Shown: piece by piece, positions 27,368-34,789 of the stretch | How positions within the stretch are numbered: position 1 is the stretch's first letter | Layout of the letters: each line of letters begins with the position of its first letter | IMG/VR virus record: IMGVR_UViG_3300042691_014091 | Coordinates: 1 to 63,549 of that record | Strand: one strand, 5' to 3' | Length of the DNA stretch: 63,549 nt | Origin: a virus | Made by a program: the position numbers and the translations under genes | Notes under the pieces: model-generated | The model's input: only the letters and a program-made list of their open reading frames with translations | Databases searched by the model: none | Told to the model about the DNA's origin: nothing

Positions 27368-28693
27368 TTAAATTTTTTCACCCACTGCAAAACCTCTAAA
27401 AGATTTAAAACGTGGAAAACGTAAACTATAAGTGCCATCTTGATTTTGTGTTACGGCATCTGCACGTACTTCAACAACTTGCCCATCGACTTTGCATTGC
27501 CAAAAATCATCACGCTGGGTGTCAGTAAAGCCACTACCAACATTAACACGAATAGCTTTTCCATCGTCAACTCCTTCGCACACTAACGCACCCATCTTAC
27601 CTACGTTCTTGCCTGTGCCTTCTTCTGTAGCAACTACAGTAAGACTAACTTCAATGAAAGGCTTTAACTTGAGCCATGCCACACTACGCTTACATTCGTA
27701 TCCAGCTTCTGGATCTTTAATCATAATGCCTTCATAACCACCTGCAATTGCCTTGGCATTGATTTCCTTAAAACGTTGTTGACCTTCATCTGTATCTAAA
27801 TCAACTTCTTCATTAGAAAGTGATGTTACATTGGGCAACAAATCTTTGTTCTGATCAACCCAGAAGCTAATCATACTACTACGGACACGTTGTGATTTAT
27901 TATACACACCTTTTTCAAAGTCTGCAAGAGGAATAACATCAAACAAATTAAGAATTGCATCACCTGCTTCTACATTGTCTTTGCGATGTACTTGCTTCAT
28001 CAAATCTTGAAAACTGCTAGACATAATCTCGCCGTCTAGTACTAGATCCATATCTTTACTTGTAGACTTTGCTTTAACTACACGACTGATTTGTTCTGCT
28101 ATGTGGGGAAAATTAGCCAGTTCTTTACCATTTCGACTGAACATATCCACGCGACCGTCACTACGAACAATAGTAAGAACTCGAACGCCGTCGAGCTTAA
28201 CTTCGATAAGTTTTTTTCCTGCCACCTTAGTTTCATGATTAGCACTATCATGAGCAAGCTGACAGCCGAATACAGGGATAGCGTAATCAGCATATTTCTT
28301 CTCCACTACTTTGTTAATTGTTTTTTCGCTTACGCCGCAACGCAAGTCTTTAATAAGGATACGACGATACCAACCATTCCACTCTTTCTTAGTGGCTGAT
28401 TTCATCATTGCTTGAATCATATCCCTCGCTGTATTACCGGTGACATTGCGAGTAACAAAGCCAGTAAGAGCGAGAGTAAAACTATCCCAAGGTAGGCCAG
28501 CACCATCTTCATCAGTTTTCTCCGGTATTTGTTTAAGTCCAAAAGTTATCATTGGATCTAATGCAAGTCGACAACCTTCAAAGAATTCTTTAGCATGGTC
28601 GCTACTTTCGGCAATAACTTTAATAATTGCTTCTTTGTCTAAACGGGAATTGTGGGTTTCTAAATCCCAAATGTGGCTGGCACAAACGCTCAT
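27368..28693 (-). CDS. ATP-dependent DNA ligase
   Basis: The 441-residue enzyme seals nicks in phage DNA using ATP. The adenylated lysine lies in motif I, EVKLDGVR (about residue 162). Others follow: FSRNGKELANFP (motif III region), LVLDGEIM (about 215), EGIMIKDPEAGYECKRS (motif IV, about 345) and WLKLKP (motif V). The OB-fold domain carries VEVRADAVTQNQDGTYSLRFPRF at the end. It resembles T4 gp30-type ligases in size. It is the first gene after a consensus promoter and so is expected to be early. Confidence 0.95.
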   Translation of the reverse strand: MSVCASHIWDLETHNSRLDKEAIIKVIAESSDHAKEFFEGCRLALDPMITFGLKQIPEKTDEDGAGLPWDSFTLALTGFVTRNVTGNTARDMIQAMMKSATKKEWNGWYRRILIKDLRCGVSEKTINKVVEKKYADYAIPVFGCQLAHDSANHETKVAGKKLIEVKLDGVRVLTIVRSDGRVDMFSRNGKELANFPHIAEQISRVVKAKSTSKDMDLVLDGEIMSSSFQDLMKQVHRKDNVEAGDAILNLFDVIPLADFEKGVYNKSQRVRSSMISFWVDQNKDLLPNVTSLSNEEVDLDTDEGQQRFKEINAKAIAGGYEGIMIKDPEAGYECKRSVAWLKLKPFIEVSLTVVATEEGTGKNVGKMGALVCEGVDDGKAIRVNVGSGFTDTQRDDFWQCKVDGQVVEVRADAVTQNQDGTYSLRFPRFKSFRGFAVGEKI

Positions 28694-28725
28694 GTTTACT
28701 CCAATAATTAACTGTATAAGTGTAT

Positions 28726-28754
28726 ATTATACAACTTAACTATCAGTATGTCAA
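28726..28754 (-). promoter_or_regulatory. Perfect consensus sigma70 promoter for the ligase operon
   Basis: TTGACA, 17 bp and TATAAT lie on the minus strand. The -35 box lies inside the last codons of the metallopeptidase gene. Predicted to drive ligase, the small membrane gene, mazG, the YccA-like gene, the Trp-rich gene and the radical SAM gene. Confidence 0.92.
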
Positions 28755-29471
28755 GTGGTTTGTAGTCTTAAATGGTTTACCTTCGTAAGCATATTCTAAT
28801 TGATTCATTATTTTACGCTTCATTTGGCAAACTTTTGGATGGTTGTGATCATACTCAAATGCTTTCATAAAACGTCCCCAACCGTTTGGACGAACACGTT
28901 TTGGAACTTTTGAATCTAAATAAGTTTTGATTTCTCGAGTATCCCAACCAAATTTGTCAATCATATCTTGGGCCAGGTTAAAGGCATGTGCGCCCATTTC
29001 GTCCCTGTCGCCATAATATTCTTGTTCTTTACGAGTTCGAGCATAATAGGCAGTACTCTGGTATCCTGGAATATCTTTAAAATTCCTAGCACGATATTGG
29101 CGTGTATGAATGATTTCGTGTAGCACAGTATCGGCGAATAGCTGACACACCCGTTCCCAACGATAGTTGCTCATACGCATAGTGGCAGTTTTAGGGGGAT
29201 ATGCTAGTTCAATTTCGATAAAACGCTTTCTGCCTGTTTTATCTAAGTCGGAATAGTATGCTCCACCGACCCATATTTCACCCTTTTTAACAGGATTGAA
29301 TCTACTACTCTTTACCTTAATAGGAAGATGTGACTTAATATGTTGGCTGATAATGCTGGTAATTTCGCCTATAGGTAGCCTGCGATCAACTAATTCGGAT
29401 TTTAGCTGATGCAGCATTGAGTACAATGTATTTCGATCCAACAAGGACCAGTTAAACGCCTGACGGGCCAT
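28743..29471 (-). CDS. Putative zinc metallopeptidase (HExxH)
   Basis: The 242-residue protein contains VLHEIIHTRQY near residue 118, the HExxH zinc site, and then GDRDEMGAHAFN near residue 155, whose Glu could be the third ligand. The gene at 38581-39255 has the same layout (IHEFKHQRQ ... DPDELDAYAL), so the two are paralogues. There is no signal peptide, so it is cytoplasmic or acts within the virion. Its substrate is unknown. The start region is special: a late TATAAATA promoter and AGGAG site sit inside an 11-bp inverted repeat that includes the ATG, so translation is probably limited to late transcripts. Confidence 0.7.
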   Translation of the reverse strand: MARQAFNWSLLDRNTLYSMLHQLKSELVDRRLPIGEITSIISQHIKSHLPIKVKSSRFNPVKKGEIWVGGAYYSDLDKTGRKRFIEIELAYPPKTATMRMSNYRWERVCQLFADTVLHEIIHTRQYRARNFKDIPGYQSTAYYARTRKEQEYYGDRDEMGAHAFNLAQDMIDKFGWDTREIKTYLDSKVPKRVRPNGWGRFMKAFEYDHNHPKVCQMKRKIMNQLEYAYEGKPFKTTNHLTY

Positions 29472-29510
29472 AGTACACTCCTAGACATTACTATTTATAG
29501 TGTACTATGG
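29468..29510 (-). promoter_or_regulatory. Late promoter TATAAATA within an 11-bp inverted repeat covering the start codon
   Basis: On the minus strand the arm CCATAGTACAC (29510-29500) is followed by TATAAATA (29499-29492), the AGGA ribosome site, and the complementary arm GTGTACTATGG (29478-29468), which contains the ATG. Read-through RNA would fold into a perfect 11-bp stem that hides the ATG. RNA started at TATAAATA would lack the 5' arm and be open. This is the logic of the T4 gene e mRNA. Confidence 0.8.
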
Positions 29511-29530
29511 ATTTCAGTTATATGCGTACT

Positions 29531-30121
29531 TTATGGGCGTTTTGAGATAATTTCGTCAATCAAACCGTATTCTAGGGCTTCTTCTGCACTCATAAATTTA
29601 TCACGTTCCATGTCATTTTTAAATTGTTCAAAAGTCTTGCCCTTTGAATTATGGTTTACGTAAATTTGAGTCAAATTCTTCTTCATTTTTAGAATCTCTT
29701 CAACTTGGATTTCCATGTCTGTAGCTTGGCCACCGGCGCCTCCACTTGGTTGGTGAATCATGTGGCGAGCATTAGGAAGCATTTTACGCTTACCTTTAGC
29801 ACCCGCAGTAGCCAATAGTGATCCCATAGAGCAGGCTTGACCCATAACCACAGTAGAAACATCAGGCTTGATAAACTGCATAGTATCGTAAATCGCCATG
29901 CCTGCGGTAACGACTCCGCCTGGGCTGTTGATAAACATGGTAATATCTTCATTTCCTTGGCTCTCCAAAAAGAGCAACTGTGCCACAAGCAAACTAGCAG
30001 AGTGCTCGTTAACATCCGTATCTAGCATTACAATACGATCTTTAAGTAGACGACTGTAAATGTCGTAACTACGTTCTCCGCGAGCTTCTTGCTCGATAAC
30101 CATTGGTACTAAATTAGGCAT
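29531..30121 (-). CDS. clpP: ClpP-like serine protease
   Basis: The 196-residue protein is the length of mature ClpP. The catalytic Ser is in [10 protein letters not shown] (about 97), His in [10 protein letters not shown] (about 122), and Asp in [16 protein letters not shown] (about 170). The N-terminus ([21 protein letters not shown]) is the standard ClpP axial region with no propeptide. ClpP forms a barrel peptidase fed by AAA+ chaperones; no Clp ATPase is seen here, so it may work with the host's. Phage ClpP-fold enzymes also serve as prohead proteases, but nothing nearby points to head genes. The start overlaps the small Cys-rich gene by 8 bp. Confidence 0.95.
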   Translation of the reverse strand: MPNLVPMVIEQEARGERSYDIYSRLLKDRIVMLDTDVNEHSASLLVAQLLFLESQGNEDITMFINSPGGVVTAGMAIYDTMQFIKPDVSTVVMGQACSMGSLLATAGAKGKRKMLPNARHMIHQPSGGAGGQATDMEIQVEEILKMKKNLTQIYVNHNSKGKTFEQFKNDMERDKFMSAEEALEYGLIDEIISKRP

Positions 30122-30257
30122 TATCTTCCTTTTCTTTATTTTCAGTTTCTACTTTGGGAAAGCACATCTTCTCGCCATCCCAACGCTGTCCGCACCAGCA
30201 CTCGCCTTCACTATTAATAATGCAAGCACCGGAGCCGCAACAGCGTGGATCGTCCAT
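30114..30257 (-). CDS. Small cysteine-rich protein
   Basis: This 47-residue gene lies between the SPFH gene and clpP. It runs [12 protein letters not shown], then [16 protein letters not shown], then a charged Lys/Glu tail. Six cysteines occur within 32 residues, arranged CC...C...C.C...C, so a zinc or Fe-S site is likely. The start lies 1 bp from the SPFH stop and the stop overlaps the clpP start, which fits a translationally coupled chain SPFH, this gene, clpP. I think I have seen relatives in other marine phages; the function is unknown. Confidence 0.78.
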   Translation of the reverse strand: MDDPRCCGSGACIINSEGECWCGQRWDGEKMCFPKVETENKEKEDNA

Positions 30258-30258
30258 T

Positions 30259-31068
30259 TTACTTGCCTACGTTTACATTAGCACCAGCGCCAATTACAAG
30301 AGTATTACCCTTAAAACTAGCCACTGCCTCTGCCATCTTAAGTGATGCATCAGCTTGCTTCATACGTGCTTGAGCATCCATATATTGGATAGCGCCAGCG
30401 TTTGTGTTAAGCGCCGCAATACGACGAGCTTCTGCTTCAGCAGTCTTAACTTCAACTTCCTTTTGCTTGAGCTCATTCTTTGAACGAACCAAATCGTTAG
30501 CAGAAGCAACAACCGAATCTGCAGGCACAATATTACGAATCAACACCTGACCAACAACCAAACTGCCGTCTAGCTTTTCTTCAGCAAGCGACTTTTGAAT
30601 TTGCTCTTTAATGCTCTGTTCCATTGTTTGACGATTGTCCGCCATGTCCAATGCTTCGTACTTACGTGCTTCTTTGTAGATAGCATTACGAGTAGTTTGA
30701 ACAATGTAGTTATACATCAAGTAGATGTCGCCGTTGTGTCGAGCATGGAATGCTTGACTCTTTTGACTGTACAGTTCAGCCACTTGTGCTTGATTAATGT
30801 TATAGATAACCACAGCATCAAAGTCTTTCATTGTGCTGTTATCTTTGGCTACTGGAGTCATATCCTCAAGTTTGACGTTAACGTCTTTAATTGGGAATGT
30901 AAGAACATCACCAATTAGGACCTGATTGAACGAACCGGGTAGCAGTTCGCCTTGCTGGACTTGTTTGTCAAAGCCAACCCGGACACCGACTTCACCAGTT
31001 TCAATACGGGTACAGCCTGTGGCAAGAATTGCAGCGGCAAGAATAGAGAGAGTAAAAATACGTTTCAT
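30259..31068 (-). CDS. SPFH/prohibitin-domain lipoprotein (HflC-like)
   Basis: The 269-residue protein has a lipoprotein signal peptide with lipobox LATGC (Cys about 19), so it is anchored to a membrane from the periplasmic side. An SPFH domain follows (TGEVGVRVGFDKQVQ ... AVVIYNINQAQVAELYS), then a charged coiled coil (about 190-245: KNELKQKEVEVKTAEAEARR) as in prohibitins and HflC. Such proteins form large rings; HflKC controls FtsH. Together with the phage YccA-like protein, this suggests it acts on the host FtsH complex. An AAGG ribosome site and the promoter at 31129 lie upstream; clpP follows. Confidence 0.9.
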   Translation of the reverse strand: MKRIFTLSILAAAILATGCTRIETGEVGVRVGFDKQVQQGELLPGSFNQVLIGDVLTFPIKDVNVKLEDMTPVAKDNSTMKDFDAVVIYNINQAQVAELYSQKSQAFHARHNGDIYLMYNYIVQTTRNAIYKEARKYEALDMADNRQTMEQSIKEQIQKSLAEEKLDGSLVVGQVLIRNIVPADSVVASANDLVRSKNELKQKEVEVKTAEAEARRIAALNTNAGAIQYMDAQARMKQADASLKMAEAVASFKGNTLVIGAGANVNVGK

Positions 31069-31076
31069 GTGATACC

Positions 31077-31253
31077 TTAAAAAAGAATTACGATTACAGT
31101 CATTATCACTAGTGTTAGTGATGCGACAAGTATACTATAACCTAGTAATTTTGTCAATGCCCATTTATCCTTTCCAGACAAATCTCTGTAACCTTTAATA
31201 CCAAAATAACAAACACCAAATACAACTAAAAATGCTAATATAATTTTAATCAT
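31077..31253 (-). CDS. Small two-span membrane protein
   Basis: The 58-residue gene's ATG overlaps the stop of the upstream gene (ATGA). There are two hydrophobic helices (IILAFLVVFGVCYFGI, residues 4-19; and SILVASLTLVIMTVIVILF, residues 40-58) linked by a basic loop (GYRDLSGKDKWALTKLL). This hairpin topology is like small phage membrane proteins, including some holins and superinfection-exclusion proteins, but nothing specific supports either. A sigma70 promoter for the SPFH gene is embedded in its coding sequence. Confidence 0.8.
   Translation of the reverse strand: MIKIILAFLVVFGVCYFGIKGYRDLSGKDKWALTKLLGYSILVASLTLVIMTVIVILF
31129..31157 (-). promoter_or_regulatory. Sigma70 promoter for the SPFH-clpP operon
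   Basis: TTGACA, 17 bp and TATACT lie on the minus strand, inside the coding sequence of the 58-residue membrane protein. The predicted start is near 31122, about 54 nt upstream of the SPFH ATG. Confidence 0.88.
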
Positions 31254-31696
31254 TTTGGAGTCTCGTAAGTTTGAGCAAAGATATCTTTCTTTACAACACC
31301 GTAATCATTTTCACCGTGACGTACAATAACATCTTCACCCGGATTGTAATGTAGCTTCTCACCCCAGCTGGTGTCAACTGTTCCTGAGTGATCTGCAAGT
31401 TTAGCAATCTTCATAATCTTTTTAGGTGTACAAATACCGTCACCTAAATCGTCTTTAAGTTCATTGAACTTTTCAGGACTAATCGGATATTGCTCGCCTT
31501 TGGGGCCAGTCATAATATAAAACCCTTTGGGGTAGTTGACTGGACCTTCTAAGGTATCGATAGTACCAGGCTCGGATGCAATTTCATATTTTTCTTTAGC
31601 TGGCCGTTTAAAGGTTTTAAACCCACCATCTTTAAACCAATCGTCAGTAATTCCTTTGCCTAACGATTCAACAATGTTGATATATTCTCTAATCAT
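31250..31696 (-). CDS. Phage protein with two similar beta segments (PGDYG-like)
   Basis: The 148-residue protein opens with MIREYINIVES, a start common in T4-like marine phage proteins. Two related segments follow: PGTIDTLEGPVNYPKGFYIM.. GEQYPIS (about 42-75) and SGTVDTSWGEKLHYNPGEDVIV..ENDYGVVKKDIF (about 103-140). The second resembles PGDYG-domain proteins, from memory only. It is soluble with no catalytic residues visible. Its start and stop overlap the lipoprotein gene and the small membrane gene, so it is part of one coupled operon. Confidence 0.5.
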   Translation of the reverse strand: MIREYINIVESLGKGITDDWFKDGGFKTFKRPAKEKYEIASEPGTIDTLEGPVNYPKGFYIMTGPKGEQYPISPEKFNELKDDLGDGICTPKKIMKIAKLADHSGTVDTSWGEKLHYNPGEDVIVRHGENDYGVVKKDIFAQTYETPK

Positions 31697-32256
31697 TAAT
31701 TATCCAGTTCTTTAAATGCTTCTGGCGCACGACGAGCAGTAATCTCGTTGAGCTTGGCTTGCTCTTTAGCCTTGCGTAGAATGTTAGCATCACCAGTTGG
31801 CAATACTACTAGTACATACGCACGAAACCGATTTCCTTCTTGCACCATTTTAATGCCGTCTTTAGGAACTTCCACACCAGTTAAATCGACTTTGTCGCAA
31901 GAAGTACGAAGAACCAACTCACTCAATTCTGAACTAGTATTTGCTGTGTCTGCCTTGTACACTTTGGTACGCTGACTTGCAGTTCCGCCAGCAGTCATAC
32001 AGATTTTACCATATGCATCTGCTTTAGCTTTCAACAAGGCCATCGAATAGTCGCCACTAGAACTAGTGCCAGATGCATATACGGCAGAGTTACTAACTGG
32101 AAGATCTATCATCCATTTTGGTGCTTTGTCAATAACACGTTCTACTTGACGTTCTTGACGTTCACGTTCCATATCGGCTCTTTTGCCATATGGATCAGTT
32201 GTACCACAAGCCGCCAATACAGCAACAATAGGTAAAACAGTTAATAGTTTTTTCAT
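31696..32256 (-). CDS. Lipoprotein, LPP20-like
   Basis: The 186-residue protein has a type II signal with lipobox LAACG (Cys about 17). After a charged helix come PKWMIDLP, YASGTSSSGDYSMALLKAKADAYGKIC and LRTSCDKVDLTGVEVPKDG, a pattern like LPP20-family lipoproteins, in which an alpha/beta domain faces the periplasm. An AAGGAC ribosome site lies 5 nt before the ATG. It is third in the operon from the promoter at 32561, after two tiny envelope proteins. A role in the host envelope, for example exclusion of other phages or altered permeability, is only an inference. Confidence 0.65.
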   Translation of the reverse strand: MKKLLTVLPIVAVLAACGTTDPYGKRADMERERQERQVERVIDKAPKWMIDLPVSNSAVYASGTSSSGDYSMALLKAKADAYGKICMTAGGTASQRTKVYKADTANTSSELSELVLRTSCDKVDLTGVEVPKDGIKMVQEGNRFRAYVLVVLPTGDANILRKAKEQAKLNEITARRAPEAFKELDN

Positions 32257-32265
32257 TTTAAGTCC

Positions 32266-32400
32266 TTAGTTGGATTTGATTTTAGAAGCCGTCCAGTCGG
32301 TACCAGCTTTGATGTCTTCACCAAGGCCTTTTACCATACCGGCGGATGTACTACAAGCGGCTACATTAATAGCCAAAATAAGTGCTACAACTGTTTTCAT
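32266..32400 (-). CDS. Entericidin-like small lipoprotein
   Basis: The 44-residue gene encodes a signal peptide (MKTVVALILAINVAAC) with lipobox VAAC, then STSAGMVKGLGEDIKAGTDW and a short basic end. The pattern 'C-T/S...G.GEDI..G...' is that of entericidin A/B lipoproteins, small membrane-active proteins of proteobacteria. The ATG overlaps the TGA of the preceding gene and CAGGAG lies 8 nt upstream. In a phage it could disturb or modify the outer membrane. The family call is by eye from a short sequence. Confidence 0.72.
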   Translation of the reverse strand: MKTVVALILAINVAACSTSAGMVKGLGEDIKAGTDWTASKIKSN

Positions 32401-32525
32401 TTTGCCAACTCCTGACTGTGTGTTTTAACTGTGTCTACGCCTTTGTCCATAATCTTAGCAATGCCGGAAAAACCAACAGTAGCTAGAACTAGTCCAAAAA
32501 TTGTGCCTGCTATAAATGCCTTCAT
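32397..32525 (-). CDS. Tiny membrane-associated protein
   Basis: The 42-residue gene is the first gene after the promoter at 32561. It has one hydrophobic segment (FIAGTIFGLVLATVGFSGIA, residues 4-23) and a charged tail (KIMDKGVDTVKTHSQELAK). It may be a signal-anchor or secreted peptide. A GAAGG ribosome site lies upstream. The stop overlaps the entericidin-like start (ATGA), which makes an independent frame call convincing. The function is unknown. Confidence 0.75.
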   Translation of the reverse strand: MKAFIAGTIFGLVLATVGFSGIAKIMDKGVDTVKTHSQELAK

Positions 32526-32560
32526 AATATTTGCCTTCTATGTTTGTTGAACATGTGTAT

Positions 32561-32589
32561 ATTATATGCGAAAGTGTTTCGATTGTCAA
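32561..32589 (-). promoter_or_regulatory. Perfect consensus sigma70 promoter for the envelope operon
   Basis: TTGACA, 17 bp and TATAAT lie on the minus strand. The predicted start is near 32554, about 30 nt upstream of the first small gene. The -35 sits 2 bp from the stop codon of the secreted-protein gene at 32591. Confidence 0.92.
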
Positions 32590-32590
32590 G

Positions 32591-33115
32591 TCACCATTTG
32601 TCCACAACTGTCCAAAGCTGATCATTTTGACAAATCACTCCTTTGGAAAATTGAAGTTTGCCGTTGTTATAACGTTCGCTAAAATATCGACAATTGGCTC
32701 CCTTAAATTGGAAGTATTTTTTATTGGCTACAGTACCAAACTCATTTTCCAAACCTTCGTCACCAATTTTTAAAGGACGAGTTCGTCTTGAACCATCTCC
32801 GCATACTAGCATTGATTCGCTTTGGAAATTGCCTCCTAACCGCATGTTCAGTTCACTCATGCCGTATTCAATGGCTTTTTGGCAACTGATTTCCGGGTCA
32901 CCATAATCTTCGTGCGTCCAATCTACATTATGCTTCTCGCCGTCAACTACAATGCTAAATTTAACACGACATTTTTGGTTACTTTTAATTTTAACCAAAT
33001 CGTCAATATTGCCCATTTTTCGTTCAGCTGTAACTTTACTAGCCTGGCGGACTTGGCAATCTTCGGCCAATGCAAATTGGCTAGTTAACGCTAGGAGTAC
33101 GAGTAATTTTTTCAT
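32591..33115 (-). CDS. Secreted cysteine-containing protein
   Basis: I chose the ATG at 33115, which overlaps the TGA of the lipoprotein gene (ATGA); an in-frame start 9 nt upstream is less likely. The 174-residue protein has a cleavable signal peptide (KKLLVLLALTSQFALA, cut before EDCQ). The mature part has six cysteines, including CRVKF, ISCQKA, LVCGDGS, NCRYFSE and VICQN, and looks like a disulfide-bonded periplasmic domain. The function is not recognised. It is the last gene of the long operon that begins at the promoter at 38578. Confidence 0.7.
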   Translation of the reverse strand: MKKLLVLLALTSQFALAEDCQVRQASKVTAERKMGNIDDLVKIKSNQKCRVKFSIVVDGEKHNVDWTHEDYGDPEISCQKAIEYGMSELNMRLGGNFQSESMLVCGDGSRRTRPLKIGDEGLENEFGTVANKKYFQFKGANCRYFSERYNNGKLQFSKGVICQNDQLWTVVDKW

Positions 33116-33366
33116 TGTTCGCAATTATAAACATACCACCAAAGATGCTCTTTAAGCAAGGCATTGTACCTTCTGTCTTGGTCGGATAATTGATCAGGAT
33201 CTTGTGAAAAGTTTTTCTTACCTTGAATTTGTTTTAATTCTCGGAATTGTTCGTTTTTAAGTTTACAAGAAAGCGGATAGTTTACTAATTGCTCATAAGT
33301 AGGCAGTGATGCGCTGTTGCTACACCCTGCAACCAAAACTACCAACAATGGGATTAAAAATCTCAT
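33112..33366 (-). CDS. Small lipoprotein
   Basis: The 84-residue protein has a short signal peptide with lipobox LVAGC (Cys 15), then a helical domain: YEQLVNYPLSCKLKNEQFRELKQIQ, a charged linker and RRYNALLKEHLWWYVYNC. It has two further cysteines that could pair. The gene overlaps both neighbours by 4 bp (ATGA). An envelope location is clear from the signal. Its role is unknown, though it may pair with the secreted protein encoded directly downstream. Confidence 0.72.
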   Translation of the reverse strand: MRFLIPLLVVLVAGCSNSASLPTYEQLVNYPLSCKLKNEQFRELKQIQGKKNFSQDPDQLSDQDRRYNALLKEHLWWYVYNCEQ

Positions 33367-33803
33367 TTGTATTTGTCATCTAATTCTACGTTGGTCAAAC
33401 CCGCAATCATTTGGAATTTATCCCAAGCGGCTTTTGCGGCCGGATTAGTTTCTAGTTCACTACTTGGTAGAACTGCTTCTAACCAAATCTCTGGCCGACG
33501 TTGCGGATGTGCGCCAAACTTGCGTGGCTGATGTAGTTTACCGGATTCCCAAAGTTCAATACTGACACTACGGAATTGATCTTCGTCGTGATAGCCTGCC
33601 CATTCTGGATTGCTGTGGGCAAAGAAACCTCGACTGTAAGCATTATCAGTGCCACCACCGTAACCCAACCAAATCCCCTGCCATTGATCGTTATCATGCG
33701 GATCAAAATCTGTACGAGTGATTAACACCAATACATCATCGATGTTTACTTTACCATCTACAATGTCACGAATGCAACGACTGTAGCTTAGTCCGATTTT
33801 CAT
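33363..33803 (-). CDS. Conserved phage hypothetical protein
   Basis: The 146-residue soluble protein opens MKIGLSYSRCIRDIVDGKVNIDDVLVLITRTDFDP, has an aromatic-rich middle (WQGIWLGYGGG) and ends in an amphipathic helix. I recall similar proteins among phage and plasmid hypotheticals, with no known reaction. It overlaps the genes on both sides by 4 bp, so it belongs to the long co-translated operon. Confidence 0.6.
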   Translation of the reverse strand: MKIGLSYSRCIRDIVDGKVNIDDVLVLITRTDFDPHDNDQWQGIWLGYGGGTDNAYSRGFFAHSNPEWAGYHDEDQFRSVSIELWESGKLHQPRKFGAHPQRRPEIWLEAVLPSSELETNPAAKAAWDKFQMIAGLTNVELDDKYK

Positions 33804-34123
33804 TTTATTTCCAATCTAATCTGTTTAAGTGAATCCCAGCGAAAGCTCTTCCAATGTTTTGATTCCAAATCATAAACTGGACAAACGTCTTCATTTACTT
33901 TTCTTTCTTTTTTTAGTTTAGGAAAGTCTATTGGATCATTTGTGTTAGTATAGTGTATTTCTTCGGTTAAGTCAACCGGAACAAGAGATGGACTGGTTGT
34001 ACATTCCATAACTCGTTCGGTTCCGTCTTTTTTGGTAAAAGTAACAGTGACCGGACCAAAAGACAAATGTCCTTTAAGCCATTTTTTAAATAGCTTAAAG
34101 TCCTGTTCACTCAGTGTCGGCAT
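33800..34123 (-). CDS. DUF2693-like small phage protein
   Basis: The 107-residue protein has a beta-barrel-like pattern: LSFGPVTVTFTKKDGTERVMECT, then LVPVD near residue 50, and the C-terminal VYDLESKHWKSFRWDSLKQI. The ending 'VxDxxxxxWRSFRxxxI' with the preceding 'V.FtKkDGt.R.M.cT' is the pattern of the DUF2693 family of phage proteins. Proteins of this type are often encoded near replication or nucleotide genes. The start lies inside the preceding small gene (17-bp overlap). Confidence 0.65.
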   Translation of the reverse strand: MPTLSEQDFKLFKKWLKGHLSFGPVTVTFTKKDGTERVMECTTSPSLVPVDLTEEIHYTNTNDPIDFPKLKKERKVNEDVCPVYDLESKHWKSFRWDSLKQIRLEIK

Positions 34124-34277
34124 TACTCAATTCCATTTCTTGAACACGTTGACGTAGGCGGATAACTTCTTGCTCTAATGTTTCAATATGAGCTGCAACC
34201 TTATCCATAAATTCAGCAGTATTCATGCCAGTGGTTCTTAGCATCTCAACTACTGTTGGTCGTTTTTCTTCTGTCAT
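34107..34277 (-). CDS. Small coiled-coil protein
   Basis: The 56-residue gene starts in a TAATG junction with the GIY-YIG-like gene and ends 17 bp inside the DUF2693-like gene. It consists of TEEKRPTVVEMLRTTGMNT and then a heptad-patterned helix (VAAHIETLEQEVIRLRQRVQEMEL) that would form a coiled coil. It may be an oligomeric adaptor. The function is unknown; overlaps on both sides support it as a real gene. Confidence 0.72.
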   Translation of the reverse strand: MTEEKRPTVVEMLRTTGMNTAEFMDKVAAHIETLEQEVIRLRQRVQEMELSNADTE

Positions 34278-34789
34278 TATGCTTTTCCTTTATTTAATTT
34301 TGGTAATGCACCAGTTATTCTCTCAAACTGATCAAGTAACGCTTTTTCTAAAGCCTTATGTAGCTGGGATTCTACACTAATAGTTTCACCAGCCATAGTT
34401 AATGTTTGTTTAATCATTGGGCATTTATACGCCCAAAATTCAACAAGATTATTTTTATCATTAATAATGCTTCTAAGCTCATTTCTACAGTATTCGTCTG
34501 TGTCGTAGGTATATGTGCCTTTATGATTTCGGTATCGACCAAAACGACATTTAGTTCCTTTTTTAGGTTGGCCGTCGGACATTCGAATACCTAGTGGCAT
34601 AGATGTTTCTCCAATTTTATAAACAATACCGTTTACAGTAATGAAGTAGACCCAGCTATAATGATCTGCATACATTATAGCTGAGTCAATACGATCGTAC
34701 ACCCATTCGCCACAATAGTCATTAATTCGACAAACTCGTTTGAAGTCTTTAAAATGACTAACGTGTGTCAACGGCATTGTATCAAACAT
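34277..34789 (-). CDS. GIY-YIG/T5orf172-like putative nuclease
   Basis: The 170-residue protein contains VYFITVNGIVYKIGETS (about residues 47-63), which fits the GIY-YIG first strands with VYF in place of GIY and VYKIG for YIG. A downstream basic region follows (GIRMSDGQPKKGTKCRFGRY), as in the T5orf172/Mug113 branch, with a Glu near residue 138 (ISVESQLHKALE) as the possible metal ligand. It could be a DNA nickase or homing-type nuclease. The start overlaps the metallophosphoesterase stop. Only the motif region is convincing. Confidence 0.5.
   Translation of the reverse strand: MFDTMPLTHVSHFKDFKRVCRINDYCGEWVYDRIDSAIMYADHYSWVYFITVNGIVYKIGETSMPLGIRMSDGQPKKGTKCRFGRYRNHKGTYTYDTDEYCRNELRSIINDKNNLVEFWAYKCPMIKQTLTMAGETISVESQLHKALEKALLDQFERITGALPKLNKGKA

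Noticed and set aside
29531-30121. ClpP-like protein as the prohead protease
   Set aside because: There is no scaffold, portal or capsid gene nearby, and the sequence has the full ordinary ClpP layout; the role remains open but context does not support head maturation.
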